From NCBI GenBank assembly GCA_947627405.1, contig CANQVY010000017.1:1-14613 (forward strand): DNA of 14,613 nucleotides. Direction: 5' to 3'. This DNA is from an uncultured Bacilli bacterium (GTDB taxonomy: Bacteria > Bacillota_I > Bacilli_A > RF39 > UBA660). The notes beneath the pieces were generated by a model. It was not told the DNA's origin and ran no database searches. It was given only the letters and a program-made list of their open reading frames with translations. This document shows, piece after piece, positions 1 to 6,369 of this stretch; position 1 is the stretch's first letter; the number at the start of each line of letters is the position of its first letter. The translations under genes and the position numbers were made by a program.

Positions 1-423
1 GGAAGAGGCCAAAAAAGCAAATCCAGTCATTCTTGTTGCGTAAATATCTTGATGATCTCCCAATATCGATAACGCATGGGTTGCAATGGAACGAGCCGCA
101 ACATTAATCACACAAGGCAAAAGTTCTCCAGCAATTTTATACATATTTGGAATCATAAGTAGAAGTCCTTGACTTGCTGTATAAGTACTACTTAAGCATC
201 CCGCTTGTAAAGCTCCATGTACCATACCAATAGCCCCGGCTTCTGATTGCATTTGGACAAGATTCACAGGACTACCAAAATAATTTAATTTTCCCTCAGC
301 TGCCCATTTATCGACAAGTTCTGCCATTGTTGATGCAGGTGTTATAGGATAAATTCCTGCTACTTCTGTAAAATTATAACTCGAATAAGCACAAGCTTCA
401 TTACCATCCATTATTTTATACAT
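1..423 (-). CDS. nifJ: Pyruvate:ferredoxin (flavodoxin) oxidoreductase, N-terminal part, cut by window edge
   Basis: The reading frame is open from the ATG at 423-421 to base 1, giving 141 residues of a protein that is usually about 1,170 residues long. The visible part matches domain I of the cytoplasmic enzyme that oxidises pyruvate with CoA to acetyl-CoA and CO2 and passes electrons to ferredoxin or flavodoxin. Diagnostic stretches are MDGNEA near residues 5-10, YPITPASTMAE near 25-35, VQMQSEAGAIGM near 55-66, TASQGLLLMIPNMYK near 82-96, and ATHALSILGDHQDIYATRM near 114-132. A GGAGG ribosome site at 430-434 sits seven bases before the ATG and fixes the start. The gene has its own promoter (448-476). 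The later domains that bind thiamine diphosphate and iron-sulfur clusters lie outside the window. A related 2-oxoacid oxidoreductase cannot be fully excluded from the N-terminus alone. Confidence 0.93.
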   Translation of the reverse strand, partial: MYKIMDGNEACAYSSYNFTEVAGIYPITPASTMAELVDKWAAEGKLNYFGSPVNLVQMQSEAGAIGMVHGALQAGCLSSTYTASQGLLLMIPNMYKIAGELLPCVINVAARSIATHALSILGDHQDIYATRMTGFAFLASS

Positions 424-447
424 GTTACGCCTCCTACTATTATTAAT

Positions 448-476
448 ATTATATAATAAAGAATCAATTTAGTAAA
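448..476 (-). promoter_or_regulatory. Promoter of the pyruvate:ferredoxin oxidoreductase gene
   Basis: On the minus strand a perfect -10 box TATAAT (448-453) follows a -35-like TTTACT (471-476) with a 17-base spacer. The predicted start near 441 leaves a leader of about 18 bases that contains the GGAGG ribosome site. No clear terminator separates it from the upstream HD-domain gene, so read-through is possible. Confidence 0.6.
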
Positions 477-504
477 TAAAGAGAGTAGTAATTTAAACTA
501 CAAT

Positions 505-1653
505 TTATTTTGTATAAACTTTAGAATTACTACTTTCAATGACTTGATCAATCAATGTTTCCTTGGAATAATCAAATATGGGTTTCATAATTTCTTTAAA
601 TGCATCTGGATACAAATCAAATGTACGGTCTAATATTTTCTTATCTTTGATATCCTTTAACATGGAAATAAAATGAATATTTCTTAATAAGCTTAAACGA
701 AAAATTTGTGCACATAGAAAACTATAATCTTTTCTGCTTTGTAATTCTTTTAAAGAAGGTAAAGTGTTCGTTTGAAAAGCATGTACTAAATCACTAGGCA
801 AAGCAAACTTTTCTATAGGTACATAATCTGTAGGAATTCGAATAATGCTTTGCTCGGCCATTTGTTTTCCCTTTGGTATATGATTATATTCTCTTAATAT
901 CTTTTCAGAGACTCCCCATAAATCAGAAAAATCTTCAACCGTATCTCCTTTTACAAAATCAAGGCCAAAATCTTTTCTTACTATAGGTATATTTCCTATT
1001 AACACTTGATGAAATAAATCAAATTTATCCACATCCACAATTGCTTGAGCATATAGTGAATTTACTTTTTCTTTATCAGAAGATAAAGCATGCAGGATAG
1101 ACTCTCCATGGAATAAATTATCATCCAAACGATGAATTAAATGATTGGGTAAAAGAGAATAAGCATGATTCTTTACCGCTTCATAAATTAATTCTTGATA
1201 GGAAAGATCAATATGAAATTGATCAAACAAACCATGAGCCAACAAATCTGCACCATGTTCTGCATGATTTTTGTATTTAGCAAATGGTGGATATTTTCTA
1301 CTATAGCTATCGCCATCAACAAAAGTAGAAGTTTTTTGTAACTGCTTATATCTTCCTATATCATGAAGCAACCCAACAGTTTTTGCAACATCTACATAAT
1401 CAGAGCCCAAGTTAAGCTTCGTAAACATTCCTTCCATACCATCAGTAACACGATAAATATGTTCCGTTTTCCCCTTAATTTTATGATGGTAATCCATCAC
1501 ATATAATTCAAAATCTGTTTTACATAAATGAACAGGAGTTTTTAATAAAGATACTGCAAAAGCTTGCATAGAATTTAAATGCTGTGTTTTAGAAACTTCA
1601 TCAGCAATATTTAAAATGTAATTATGAAATTGAATTTCAACATTCTTATACAT
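505..1653 (-). CDS. HD-domain metal-dependent phosphohydrolase
   Basis: This is a 382-residue cytoplasmic protein with no signal peptide or membrane segment. HD-superfamily metal-binding residues are visible: His65 (KTEHIYRVTD), His97-Asp98 (LLHDIGRYKQ), His130 and His133 (NHAEHGADLL), His163 (VKNHAYS) and Asp207/Asp209 (AIVDVDK). In this superfamily such residues hold one or two metal ions and hydrolyse phosphate esters of nucleotides or cyclic nucleotides. The actual substrate here cannot be read from sequence. The metal site lies in the first 210 residues. The C-terminal 170 residues are mostly helical-looking and not recognised. A GGGTGA ribosome site (1658-1663) precedes the ATG, and the gene lies just downstream of a terminator, so it probably starts its own transcript. 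It is not obviously linked in function to either neighbour. Confidence 0.85.
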   Translation of the reverse strand: MYKNVEIQFHNYILNIADEVSKTQHLNSMQAFAVSLLKTPVHLCKTDFELYVMDYHHKIKGKTEHIYRVTDGMEGMFTKLNLGSDYVDVAKTVGLLHDIGRYKQLQKTSTFVDGDSYSRKYPPFAKYKNHAEHGADLLAHGLFDQFHIDLSYQELIYEAVKNHAYSLLPNHLIHRLDDNLFHGESILHALSSDKEKVNSLYAQAIVDVDKFDLFHQVLIGNIPIVRKDFGLDFVKGDTVEDFSDLWGVSEKILREYNHIPKGKQMAEQSIIRIPTDYVPIEKFALPSDLVHAFQTNTLPSLKELQSRKDYSFLCAQIFRLSLLRNIHFISMLKDIKDKKILDRTFDLYPDAFKEIMKPIFDYSKETLIDQVIESSNSKVYTK

Positions 1654-1671
1654 TCAATCACCCATTTAACT

Positions 1672-1680
1672 ATTCTATCA
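1672..1680 (-). promoter_or_regulatory. Possible extended -10 promoter of the HD-domain gene
   Basis: The minus strand reads TG-A-TAGAAT, an extended -10 element, just downstream of the terminator at 1700-1726. The region 17 bases upstream (AATCTT) is a poor -35 box. The predicted start near 1665 leaves only about 12 bases of leader, with the ribosome site almost at the 5' end, so this is a tentative call. Confidence 0.35.
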
Positions 1681-1699
1681 CATTTTATGAAAATAAGAT

Positions 1700-1726
1700 T
1701 AAAAAAAAACAACAAAAGTTGTTTTT
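1700..1726 (-). terminator. Rho-independent terminator after the NPDTAD surface protein gene
   Basis: On the minus strand an AAAAACAAC arm, TTTT loop and GTTGTTTTT arm run into a tract of T residues. The hairpin overlaps the TAA stop codon region at 1725-1727. It could also work weakly in the opposite direction because of the T residues on that side. Confidence 0.75.
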
Positions 1727-2561
1727 ATCTTGCTAACATTTTCTTACCAATTGTCACAATACAAAGCACACAACCTGCACCAATAATTGTTAAAATCAAT
1801 ACATTACTATCCGCAGTGTCTGGATTGCTACATTGTTTTTTATATTCTGCAGCACTTACTTTTTCTCCATTGAAACCATAATATGTATCTGTAGCACTAT
1901 CATATTTACAAACCTTTCTTGGTTGTTTACAAATTGTAGCAGAAACCGTAAGATTCATTGCATTTCCTTTTGCTTGTTCATCCATATCTGTATTTGTATA
2001 AACACCACTTGCAACTCGATCATATCCGAGTGTAGTCCCGTCTGTAATATTTACAGCCCAGAAAGTCTGACCCTTTAAAATATTTGCTATTTCAGCATCA
2101 ATCGTTTCTTTATTTCCTTCATAATCTCCATTATATTTTGCTTTGGAATAAGCACTTACAAAATTATCATAATCCTCTTTTGTAAAAATGGAAATTTTAT
2201 TATTGGCAACTTCAGCTGTTCCACTTTGTCCCCAAAGCTCACTTAACTTATCAGTGATTGCAAGTTGATTAGCGGCCCAACTTCCAGAAGCAATTGCAGA
2301 AGTAATATCATTGTATGAATATGCAGTTTTTACATCAAATTGACTTAAATTGTTTGGATTCGCAATAACACGAACATACTGACTATTTTGACCTTGATCT
2401 TCTACAACAACAAATTGTACTGTTTTTCCACTTGTCATCTGCTTACTAATAATATCCCCAGTTTCATACACATCATATTCCGCAGCATTTACATTGGCAA
2501 AACTTCCAAATAATAAAAATGCACATATAAATAAACTTAAATAACTAATAATCTTTTTCAT
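1725..2561 (-). CDS. Secreted surface protein with NPDTAD sorting signal
   Basis: A 278-residue protein of unknown function. Residues 1-26 form a signal peptide (MKKI, hydrophobic run, NVNA then AEYD). The C-terminus carries a cell-wall sorting signal: NPDTAD at 246-251, a hydrophobic segment at about 253-270, and a basic tail GKKMLAR. The motif and the following NV are shared with the proteins at 11792-12817 and 10918-11700. The mature region has three cysteines (211, 218, 244) close to the anchor and no fold I recognise. The start is fixed by a GGGAGGT ribosome site (2568-2574) and by the signal peptide. It lies directly downstream of the class B sortase gene, its likely anchoring enzyme. 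No terminator is visible between them, but it also has its own good promoter. Export and anchoring are well supported; the biological role is not. Confidence 0.85.
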   Translation of the reverse strand: MKKIISYLSLFICAFLLFGSFANVNAAEYDVYETGDIISKQMTSGKTVQFVVVEDQGQNSQYVRVIANPNNLSQFDVKTAYSYNDITSAIASGSWAANQLAITDKLSELWGQSGTAEVANNKISIFTKEDYDNFVSAYSKAKYNGDYEGNKETIDAEIANILKGQTFWAVNITDGTTLGYDRVASGVYTNTDMDEQAKGNAMNLTVSATICKQPRKVCKYDSATDTYYGFNGEKVSAAEYKKQCSNPDTADSNVLILTIIGAGCVLCIVTIGKKMLAR

Positions 2562-2589
2562 TGTTATACCTCCCTTATTATCTAATATA

Positions 2590-2618
2590 TTTATAACATA
2601 TTTTATTTTCCTTTACAA
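2590..2618 (-). promoter_or_regulatory. Promoter of the NPDTAD surface protein gene
   Basis: The minus strand shows TTGTAA (2613-2618), a 17-base spacer, and TATAAA (2590-2595) preceded by TG-T, which makes an extended -10. The predicted start is near 2583, about 22 bases before the start codon. It allows expression independent of the sortase gene. Confidence 0.65.
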
Positions 2619-2656
2619 TAGCAAACATTCTTTTTTAAGCAAATTTACATTTCTTG

Positions 2657-3940
2657 TCACGTTCTAGAAGATTGCTTAATTAATTTTGCATGCAAAACAA
2701 CTCTTTTTGTATCATTGTAACATGAAGATAAAGTAAGTATTTTATCCTTATTAGTAACATTTAATTTGTAATCATAAACGCTTCTTTTCTTAATTGTTTC
2801 AATAAAAGTATTAAAACTTTCATTTGTAGAAAAATTCGTTGTTATATAATAACTCTCTGGTTTGATCGTATAAGTACTAAATACTTGCCATACAGTATTT
2901 TCTTTTTCTGTGGAAATCTTTATGGTATAATTTTCTGGATTTGAATACCAATTTTTCTTCACAACTTTTCTCAACGATCCAAACATTGTGTTGTTCAATA
3001 ATCCATGGCCATAAATAACGTTGTTTTGTCCTAAATTATTGATATGATTTCGATAATCCAAAAAAACCCAACCCATATAATTATAACTCTTATCAAAAGA
3101 ATGGGATAAATAATAGCTATTATCTTTCGTTTGAACAAAAGGATAATTAATGTTCGTTCCACTGACTTGAATCCAACCGATTGTATCTTTATTTACCTTT
3201 TTCAAATTAGAAAAATCAACATTAATCATAGATGTATTAATAAAATCCCAATAATAATTGGATTCATCTTTTTCCTTTTTTTCGGATTCAACAACTTCAA
3301 TATCTGTATTATCGATAACATCAACAATTTGTTCTTTGATTTGAGTATCATTATCTCGTCGATCTAATAACATTTTGGTAACAATAGATAGAACAATAAC
3401 ACATAAAATCATGATCAATATGTATAGCATTTTGAAAAGCAATTTCTTCTTTTTGAGTTTTTTTTCTTTTTCTACATCACTAATAGTTTTTCCACTTTTT
3501 GGATTTATATACATGAGTTTTGCATTCTCATCTATTGGTTTTTTATCAATGACTTGATTAATTTTTTTATCCAATTTATTACGGTCTACTTGTAATTCAT
3601 CTTCTAACTTCTTATGTTCGATTTTTTGATTCATTTCATGTTCTAAAAGTTCTATTTCAGCTTTAGAAAATTTTCTAGATTGCTCTAATCGAAGCAATTC
3701 GATTTGTTTTGTTTTTTCGAGTTTAAGTAATTCTATTTCTTTTGGAGTCATCTTCTTTGTTTTTTCTAAGGATAATATTTCATAAGCACTTGATTTTTGT
3801 AATTTAGCCAATCTTATTTCTTCTTTTTTCTTATTCAATTTTTTTTCTAATTCTTGTAGTTCTTTTTCATTGTCATAAGATAACATTTCGATTTCTTGTT
3901 TTAGTTTTAATAATTCGCGATCTAAATCACTCTTTCTCAT
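2657..3940 (-). CDS. srtB: Class B-type sortase with long N-terminal cytoplasmic coiled coil
   Basis: A 427-residue membrane transpeptidase that should cleave sorting signals and attach surface proteins to the cell wall. The C-terminal sortase domain (about 240-422) shows all three catalytic residues: His312 in NNVIYGHGL, Cys407 in LTLSSCYND, and Arg413 in TKRVVLHAKL. The spacing and the YGHG / TLSSC context fit class B. One membrane segment lies at about 167-190. Usual SrtB proteins are about 230-280 residues. Here about 130 extra residues precede the membrane segment, charged and rich in Leu, Glu and Lys, with near-repeats of the form EIxLLxLExxK/R at about 55-100, which predicts a cytoplasmic coiled coil. 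Because the segment between 130 and 165 is strongly basic, the N-terminus should stay inside. The ATG is preceded by AGAGGG. A terminator upstream and an extended -10 promoter make it the first gene of its transcript, followed by a candidate substrate. Confidence 0.9.
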   Translation of the reverse strand: MRKSDLDRELLKLKQEIEMLSYDNEKELQELEKKLNKKKEEIRLAKLQKSSAYEILSLEKTKKMTPKEIELLKLEKTKQIELLRLEQSRKFSKAEIELLEHEMNQKIEHKKLEDELQVDRNKLDKKINQVIDKKPIDENAKLMYINPKSGKTISDVEKEKKLKKKKLLFKMLYILIMILCVIVLSIVTKMLLDRRDNDTQIKEQIVDVIDNTDIEVVESEKKEKDESNYYWDFINTSMINVDFSNLKKVNKDTIGWIQVSGTNINYPFVQTKDNSYYLSHSFDKSYNYMGWVFLDYRNHINNLGQNNVIYGHGLLNNTMFGSLRKVVKKNWYSNPENYTIKISTEKENTVWQVFSTYTIKPESYYITTNFSTNESFNTFIETIKKRSVYDYKLNVTNKDKILTLSSCYNDTKRVVLHAKLIKQSSRT

Positions 3941-3983
3941 AAAAATTACCCTCTTTTTATTATAACTAATACTATAATAACAA

Positions 3984-3992
3984 ATTATAACA
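3984..3992 (-). promoter_or_regulatory. Extended -10 promoter of the sortase gene
   Basis: The minus strand reads TG-T-TATAAT, a perfect extended -10, with no convincing -35 box 17 bases upstream. A second TATAAT lies nearer the gene but lacks the TG and a -35 box. The predicted start near 3977 gives a leader of about 36 bases. Confidence 0.55.
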
Positions 3993-4007
3993 GGAAAATC
4001 AATCCAT

Positions 4008-4032
4008 AAAAAAAAGAATACGAGGTATTCTT
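4008..4032 (-). terminator. Rho-independent terminator after the BIG2/Ig-like protein gene
   Basis: A perfect 8-bp stem (AAGAATAC / GTATTCTT on the minus strand) with a three-base loop is followed by a run of T residues. It separates this gene from the sortase transcript. Confidence 0.88.
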
Positions 4033-4033
4033 T

Positions 4034-5308
4034 CTAATTTGTAATGGTTACTTTACAAGTTGCTTTCTTATTGCCATCTTGTGTATAGACTGTAATGGTT
4101 ACTGTTCCTGTTCTTTTTGCTCTTATTTGTCCTGTCTGTGAGACAGTAGCAATTGTATTATCCGAAGATGACCATACCAATCCTTTATTAGTTGCAGTTG
4201 CTGGAGATATAGTTGCTGTTAAAAGTGTAGTTCTACCAACCTTCATTGTAATATTTGTTTTATCAAGAGTAACTTTACTTACCTTAGATGGATCCGTTGT
4301 TGGTTTCTTATTAGAATTATTTCCACCTGAAGTCGTTCCTCCACTTGGTTTTTTATTTGTAGAAGAGTTTCCTCCTGTTGTACCTTGCGATGGACTACTA
4401 GATGATTGTGTATGAATCGTATACGTTTTTGCCCCAGTTTTGAAAGCACCTGTGGTTACAACCAATTTATAAACACCATCACCATTCGTTTTATAGACTA
4501 AAGAGGTTGCTCCATCAATAATTTTATTGTTTTTATACCACTGATATGTATATCCAGATTCACAACTTGCTGGAGATATAGTTGCCGTTAACATCGTTTG
4601 ATCTTTAGAAATAGAAACTTTAGGAACGGTTTTATCAATTTTTTCGATTACAACGGTCTCTTCATTTGATAAGTTTTCTTCTATATCTCGAACCACAACA
4701 ATTACTTCTTTATTTTCACTAAATTGTTTTTTATTTTCTTTTTGCCATGTCTTTCCACCATCAAATGAATAAGCCTCTTCATGTAAAGGATTATCAGCTG
4801 TAGCATTGATACTCAATGTAACATCATTAGCTGTCCAATTTGTTGGATTCCCGGTAACTTCCACAGCAATATTTGCTTCTTTTATAATATTTATAATATA
4901 TTCTTTTTTCTTTTTCTTATAACTAACCGTGACCTTATGTGTATTTTCTCCAGTTTTAATTTTTATATCATCGTTACATCCTGTAACTTTAGCTTTGTTA
5001 CTTTTTGTTTTACAAGCAATATACACAGTACCTTCTTTTGTATTTAATGTATATTTATAAGTAGAGGGCTTAAATTTTGGAGACAATTCTGCATCTTCTA
5101 CATACAAATCCGTCAATTTCAAAGATACATTATTAGAAATAGCTCGAACAACAAGAACAACAAATAGAATCGCTACTAAAACACCAATAGGTATTAAAAA
5201 GATCTTAGGATTAAAATTTTTCTTTTCTTTAGCTACTTCAAATTCTACATTTTCATTATATTCATCATCAATATAATAATCATCGTTTGTATTTATATTA
5301 TTGTTCAT
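4034..5308 (-). CDS. Membrane-anchored extracellular protein with cadherin-like, Ig-like and BIG2 domains
   Basis: A 424-residue protein. Residues 1-34 are acidic and presumably cytoplasmic, 35-57 form a membrane segment, and the rest should be outside. Outside, in order: a cadherin-like beta-sandwich domain (about 61-142; LTDLYVEDAELSPKF then YKYTL is typical), an Ig-like domain at about 148-222 (SFDGGKTW), a second Ig-like domain at about 228-296 (TYQWYKNNK), a Ser/Thr/Gly/Asn/Lys-rich flexible linker at about 300-342, and a C-terminal BIG2 domain at 343-424 (ITMKVGRTTLLTATISP, then WSSSDNTIATVS). Such domains usually serve adhesion or act as spacers. There is no cleavable signal peptide and no sorting motif, so the N-terminal membrane segment is the anchor, unlike the neighbouring secreted proteins. 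Start fixed by AGGAGGT (5315-5321). It is a single-gene transcript with an operator-like repeat upstream and a terminator downstream. The target it binds is unknown. Confidence 0.85.
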   Translation of the reverse strand: MNNNINTNDDYYIDDEYNENVEFEVAKEKKNFNPKIFLIPIGVLVAILFVVLVVRAISNNVSLKLTDLYVEDAELSPKFKPSTYKYTLNTKEGTVYIACKTKSNKAKVTGCNDDIKIKTGENTHKVTVSYKKKKKEYIINIIKEANIAVEVTGNPTNWTANDVTLSINATADNPLHEEAYSFDGGKTWQKENKKQFSENKEVIVVVRDIEENLSNEETVVIEKIDKTVPKVSISKDQTMLTATISPASCESGYTYQWYKNNKIIDGATSLVYKTNGDGVYKLVVTTGAFKTGAKTYTIHTQSSSSPSQGTTGGNSSTNKKPSGGTTSGGNNSNKKPTTDPSKVSKVTLDKTNITMKVGRTTLLTATISPATATNKGLVWSSSDNTIATVSQTGQIRAKRTGTVTITVYTQDGNKKATCKVTITN

Positions 5309-5330
5309 AAGCTAACCTCCTACTATTTCA

Positions 5331-5339
5331 AGTATAACA
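5331..5339 (-). promoter_or_regulatory. Proximal extended -10 promoter of the BIG2/Ig-like protein gene
   Basis: The minus strand reads TG-T-TATACT, an extended -10. The -35 region is weak (TTTGTT at a 16-base spacing). It sits close to the AGGAGGT ribosome site, so it would give a leader of only about 16 bases. Confidence 0.4.
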
Positions 5340-5394
5340 TATTTTTTATGAAAACAAACTATATTCATTTAATTTACATTATTTTTTGTAAACA

Positions 5395-5416
5395 TTTTAC
5401 GATTCTTAACGTAAAA
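5395..5416. promoter_or_regulatory. Inverted repeat, candidate operator over the start site
   Basis: Two perfect 7-base arms, TTTTACG and CGTAAAA, flank an 8-base spacer. The repeat abuts the -10 box at 5417-5422, so the predicted start near 5410 falls inside it. This is where a repressor would typically bind. As RNA it could also fold at the very 5' end of the transcript. No regulator gene is visible in the window. Confidence 0.45.
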
Positions 5417-5445
5417 ATTGTACCACACTCCAAAAAGAAATTCAA
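5417..5445 (-). promoter_or_regulatory. Distal promoter of the BIG2/Ig-like protein gene
   Basis: The minus strand shows TTGAAT (5440-5445), a 17-base spacer, and TACAAT (5417-5422). It lies immediately after the terminator of the upstream operon. Transcripts would have a leader of about 100 bases. Confidence 0.6.
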
Positions 5446-5446
5446 T

Positions 5447-5474
5447 AAAAAAAAAGCATTGCTTTATACAATGC
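5447..5474 (-). terminator. Rho-independent terminator at the end of the envelope operon
   Basis: A 6-bp stem GCATTG / CAATGC with a 7-base loop is followed by nine T residues on the minus strand. It closes the run of genes beginning at 10872. Confidence 0.85.
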
Positions 5475-5479
5475 ATTTT

Positions 5480-6358
5480 TTAATTTTTCTTTTTGTTTTT
5501 GATAATTTTTTCTAATTTATCTAATACGTTATTAGTAGCTATACTATTAGAAGAAGCTTTGTACTTAGCACTTTTAGCCATAGTTGCCACTTCATTTTCT
5601 AAAGCATCATAATCAAATTCACCATTGATATTTATAATTTCAGCATAAAGTATACCATTATCGATATTCGCATAAGCTAAAAGATGTTTATCTCCAGCAT
5701 ATTCACCACCAAAAATCATCATCTCTACACCATTATACGTTTGCTTTTTTGATTCTAAAACAGTTATGCCTAAACTTTCTAAATTAGTCTTTACCTCATC
5801 TAAACTCAACATGGATAAAGAATATCCAGCAAGAGCTTCTAACCATATTGCTTTTTCATCATCATACATTTTAATTACATCGCCTTCTGTTTCTACAGTA
5901 TATTCATTTGGTATAGCATATGTATAATCTCCCGCAACATAATTTGTTGTATTTGAAACTTGTGTCGTTGTTGGTTGTGTCGTTGTTTTTCCTTCCTCTG
6001 TTTTTTTAGTCGTATCCGTCTTATTTGTATTCAATGCAAATACAACGATAATAACAAGCAATATAACAATGACTACACCCATGATTATAATAAGAATATT
6101 ATTATTTTTTGGATTTTGATTTGTAGCCATAGAATAATTTTGATTAATCGGTTGTGCCTGCTGTAATGGCTGTACTGTTTCTGGACCATTTCCAGCAGAT
6201 GGCATCGCCATAGATGGATCTGCGTTTACATTTGTGAAAGTTGCACCCATGTTCGTAGTTGTATTCATTTGATCCACTGGCCCTTCTACTACCTTTCCAC
6301 AATTTTGACAAAACTTATCACTTGGATTTAATAAAGCTCCACAATTTTTACAATTCAT
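5480..6358 (-). CDS. Zinc-ribbon membrane protein with PsbP-like extracellular domain
   Basis: A 292-residue protein. Residues 3-20 form a zinc ribbon (CKNCG then FCQNCG, two CxxC pairs). A Gln/Asn/Pro-rich linker follows to about 86, then a membrane segment at about 87-109, a Thr-rich stretch at about 114-138, and a globular domain at about 140-265. The last begins DYTYAIPNEYTVE and resembles PsbP/Mog1-like domains of the kind seen in low-GC Gram-positive lipoproteins. It also resembles the first domain of the next upstream gene. The basic C-terminus (KIIKNKKKN) is unexplained. The zinc ribbon should face the cytoplasm and the globular domain the outside. It is the last gene of a tightly spaced operon: 11 bases separate it from the upstream stop, and its AGGAGG overlaps that TAG. 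The fold assignment of the outer domain is tentative and no function is known. Confidence 0.8.
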   Translation of the reverse strand: MNCKNCGALLNPSDKFCQNCGKVVEGPVDQMNTTTNMGATFTNVNADPSMAMPSAGNGPETVQPLQQAQPINQNYSMATNQNPKNNNILIIIMGVVIVILLVIIVVFALNTNKTDTTKKTEEGKTTTQPTTTQVSNTTNYVAGDYTYAIPNEYTVETEGDVIKMYDDEKAIWLEALAGYSLSMLSLDEVKTNLESLGITVLESKKQTYNGVEMMIFGGEYAGDKHLLAYANIDNGILYAEIININGEFDYDALENEVATMAKSAKYKASSNSIATNNVLDKLEKIIKNKKKN

Positions 6359-6369
6359 ATTTTTTCCTC

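Noticed and set aside
1624..2078. Two plus-strand open frames opposite the HD and NPDTAD genes
   Set aside because: They cross gene boundaries and a terminator, lack ribosome sites, and the opposite strand has a complete signal peptide and sorting signal.
4095..4415. Plus-strand open frame of 106 codons
   Set aside because: It lies entirely inside the BIG2/Ig-like gene on the other strand, has no ribosome site or recognisable domain, and its Val/Pro-rich composition mirrors the Ser/Thr/Gly linker of the real gene.
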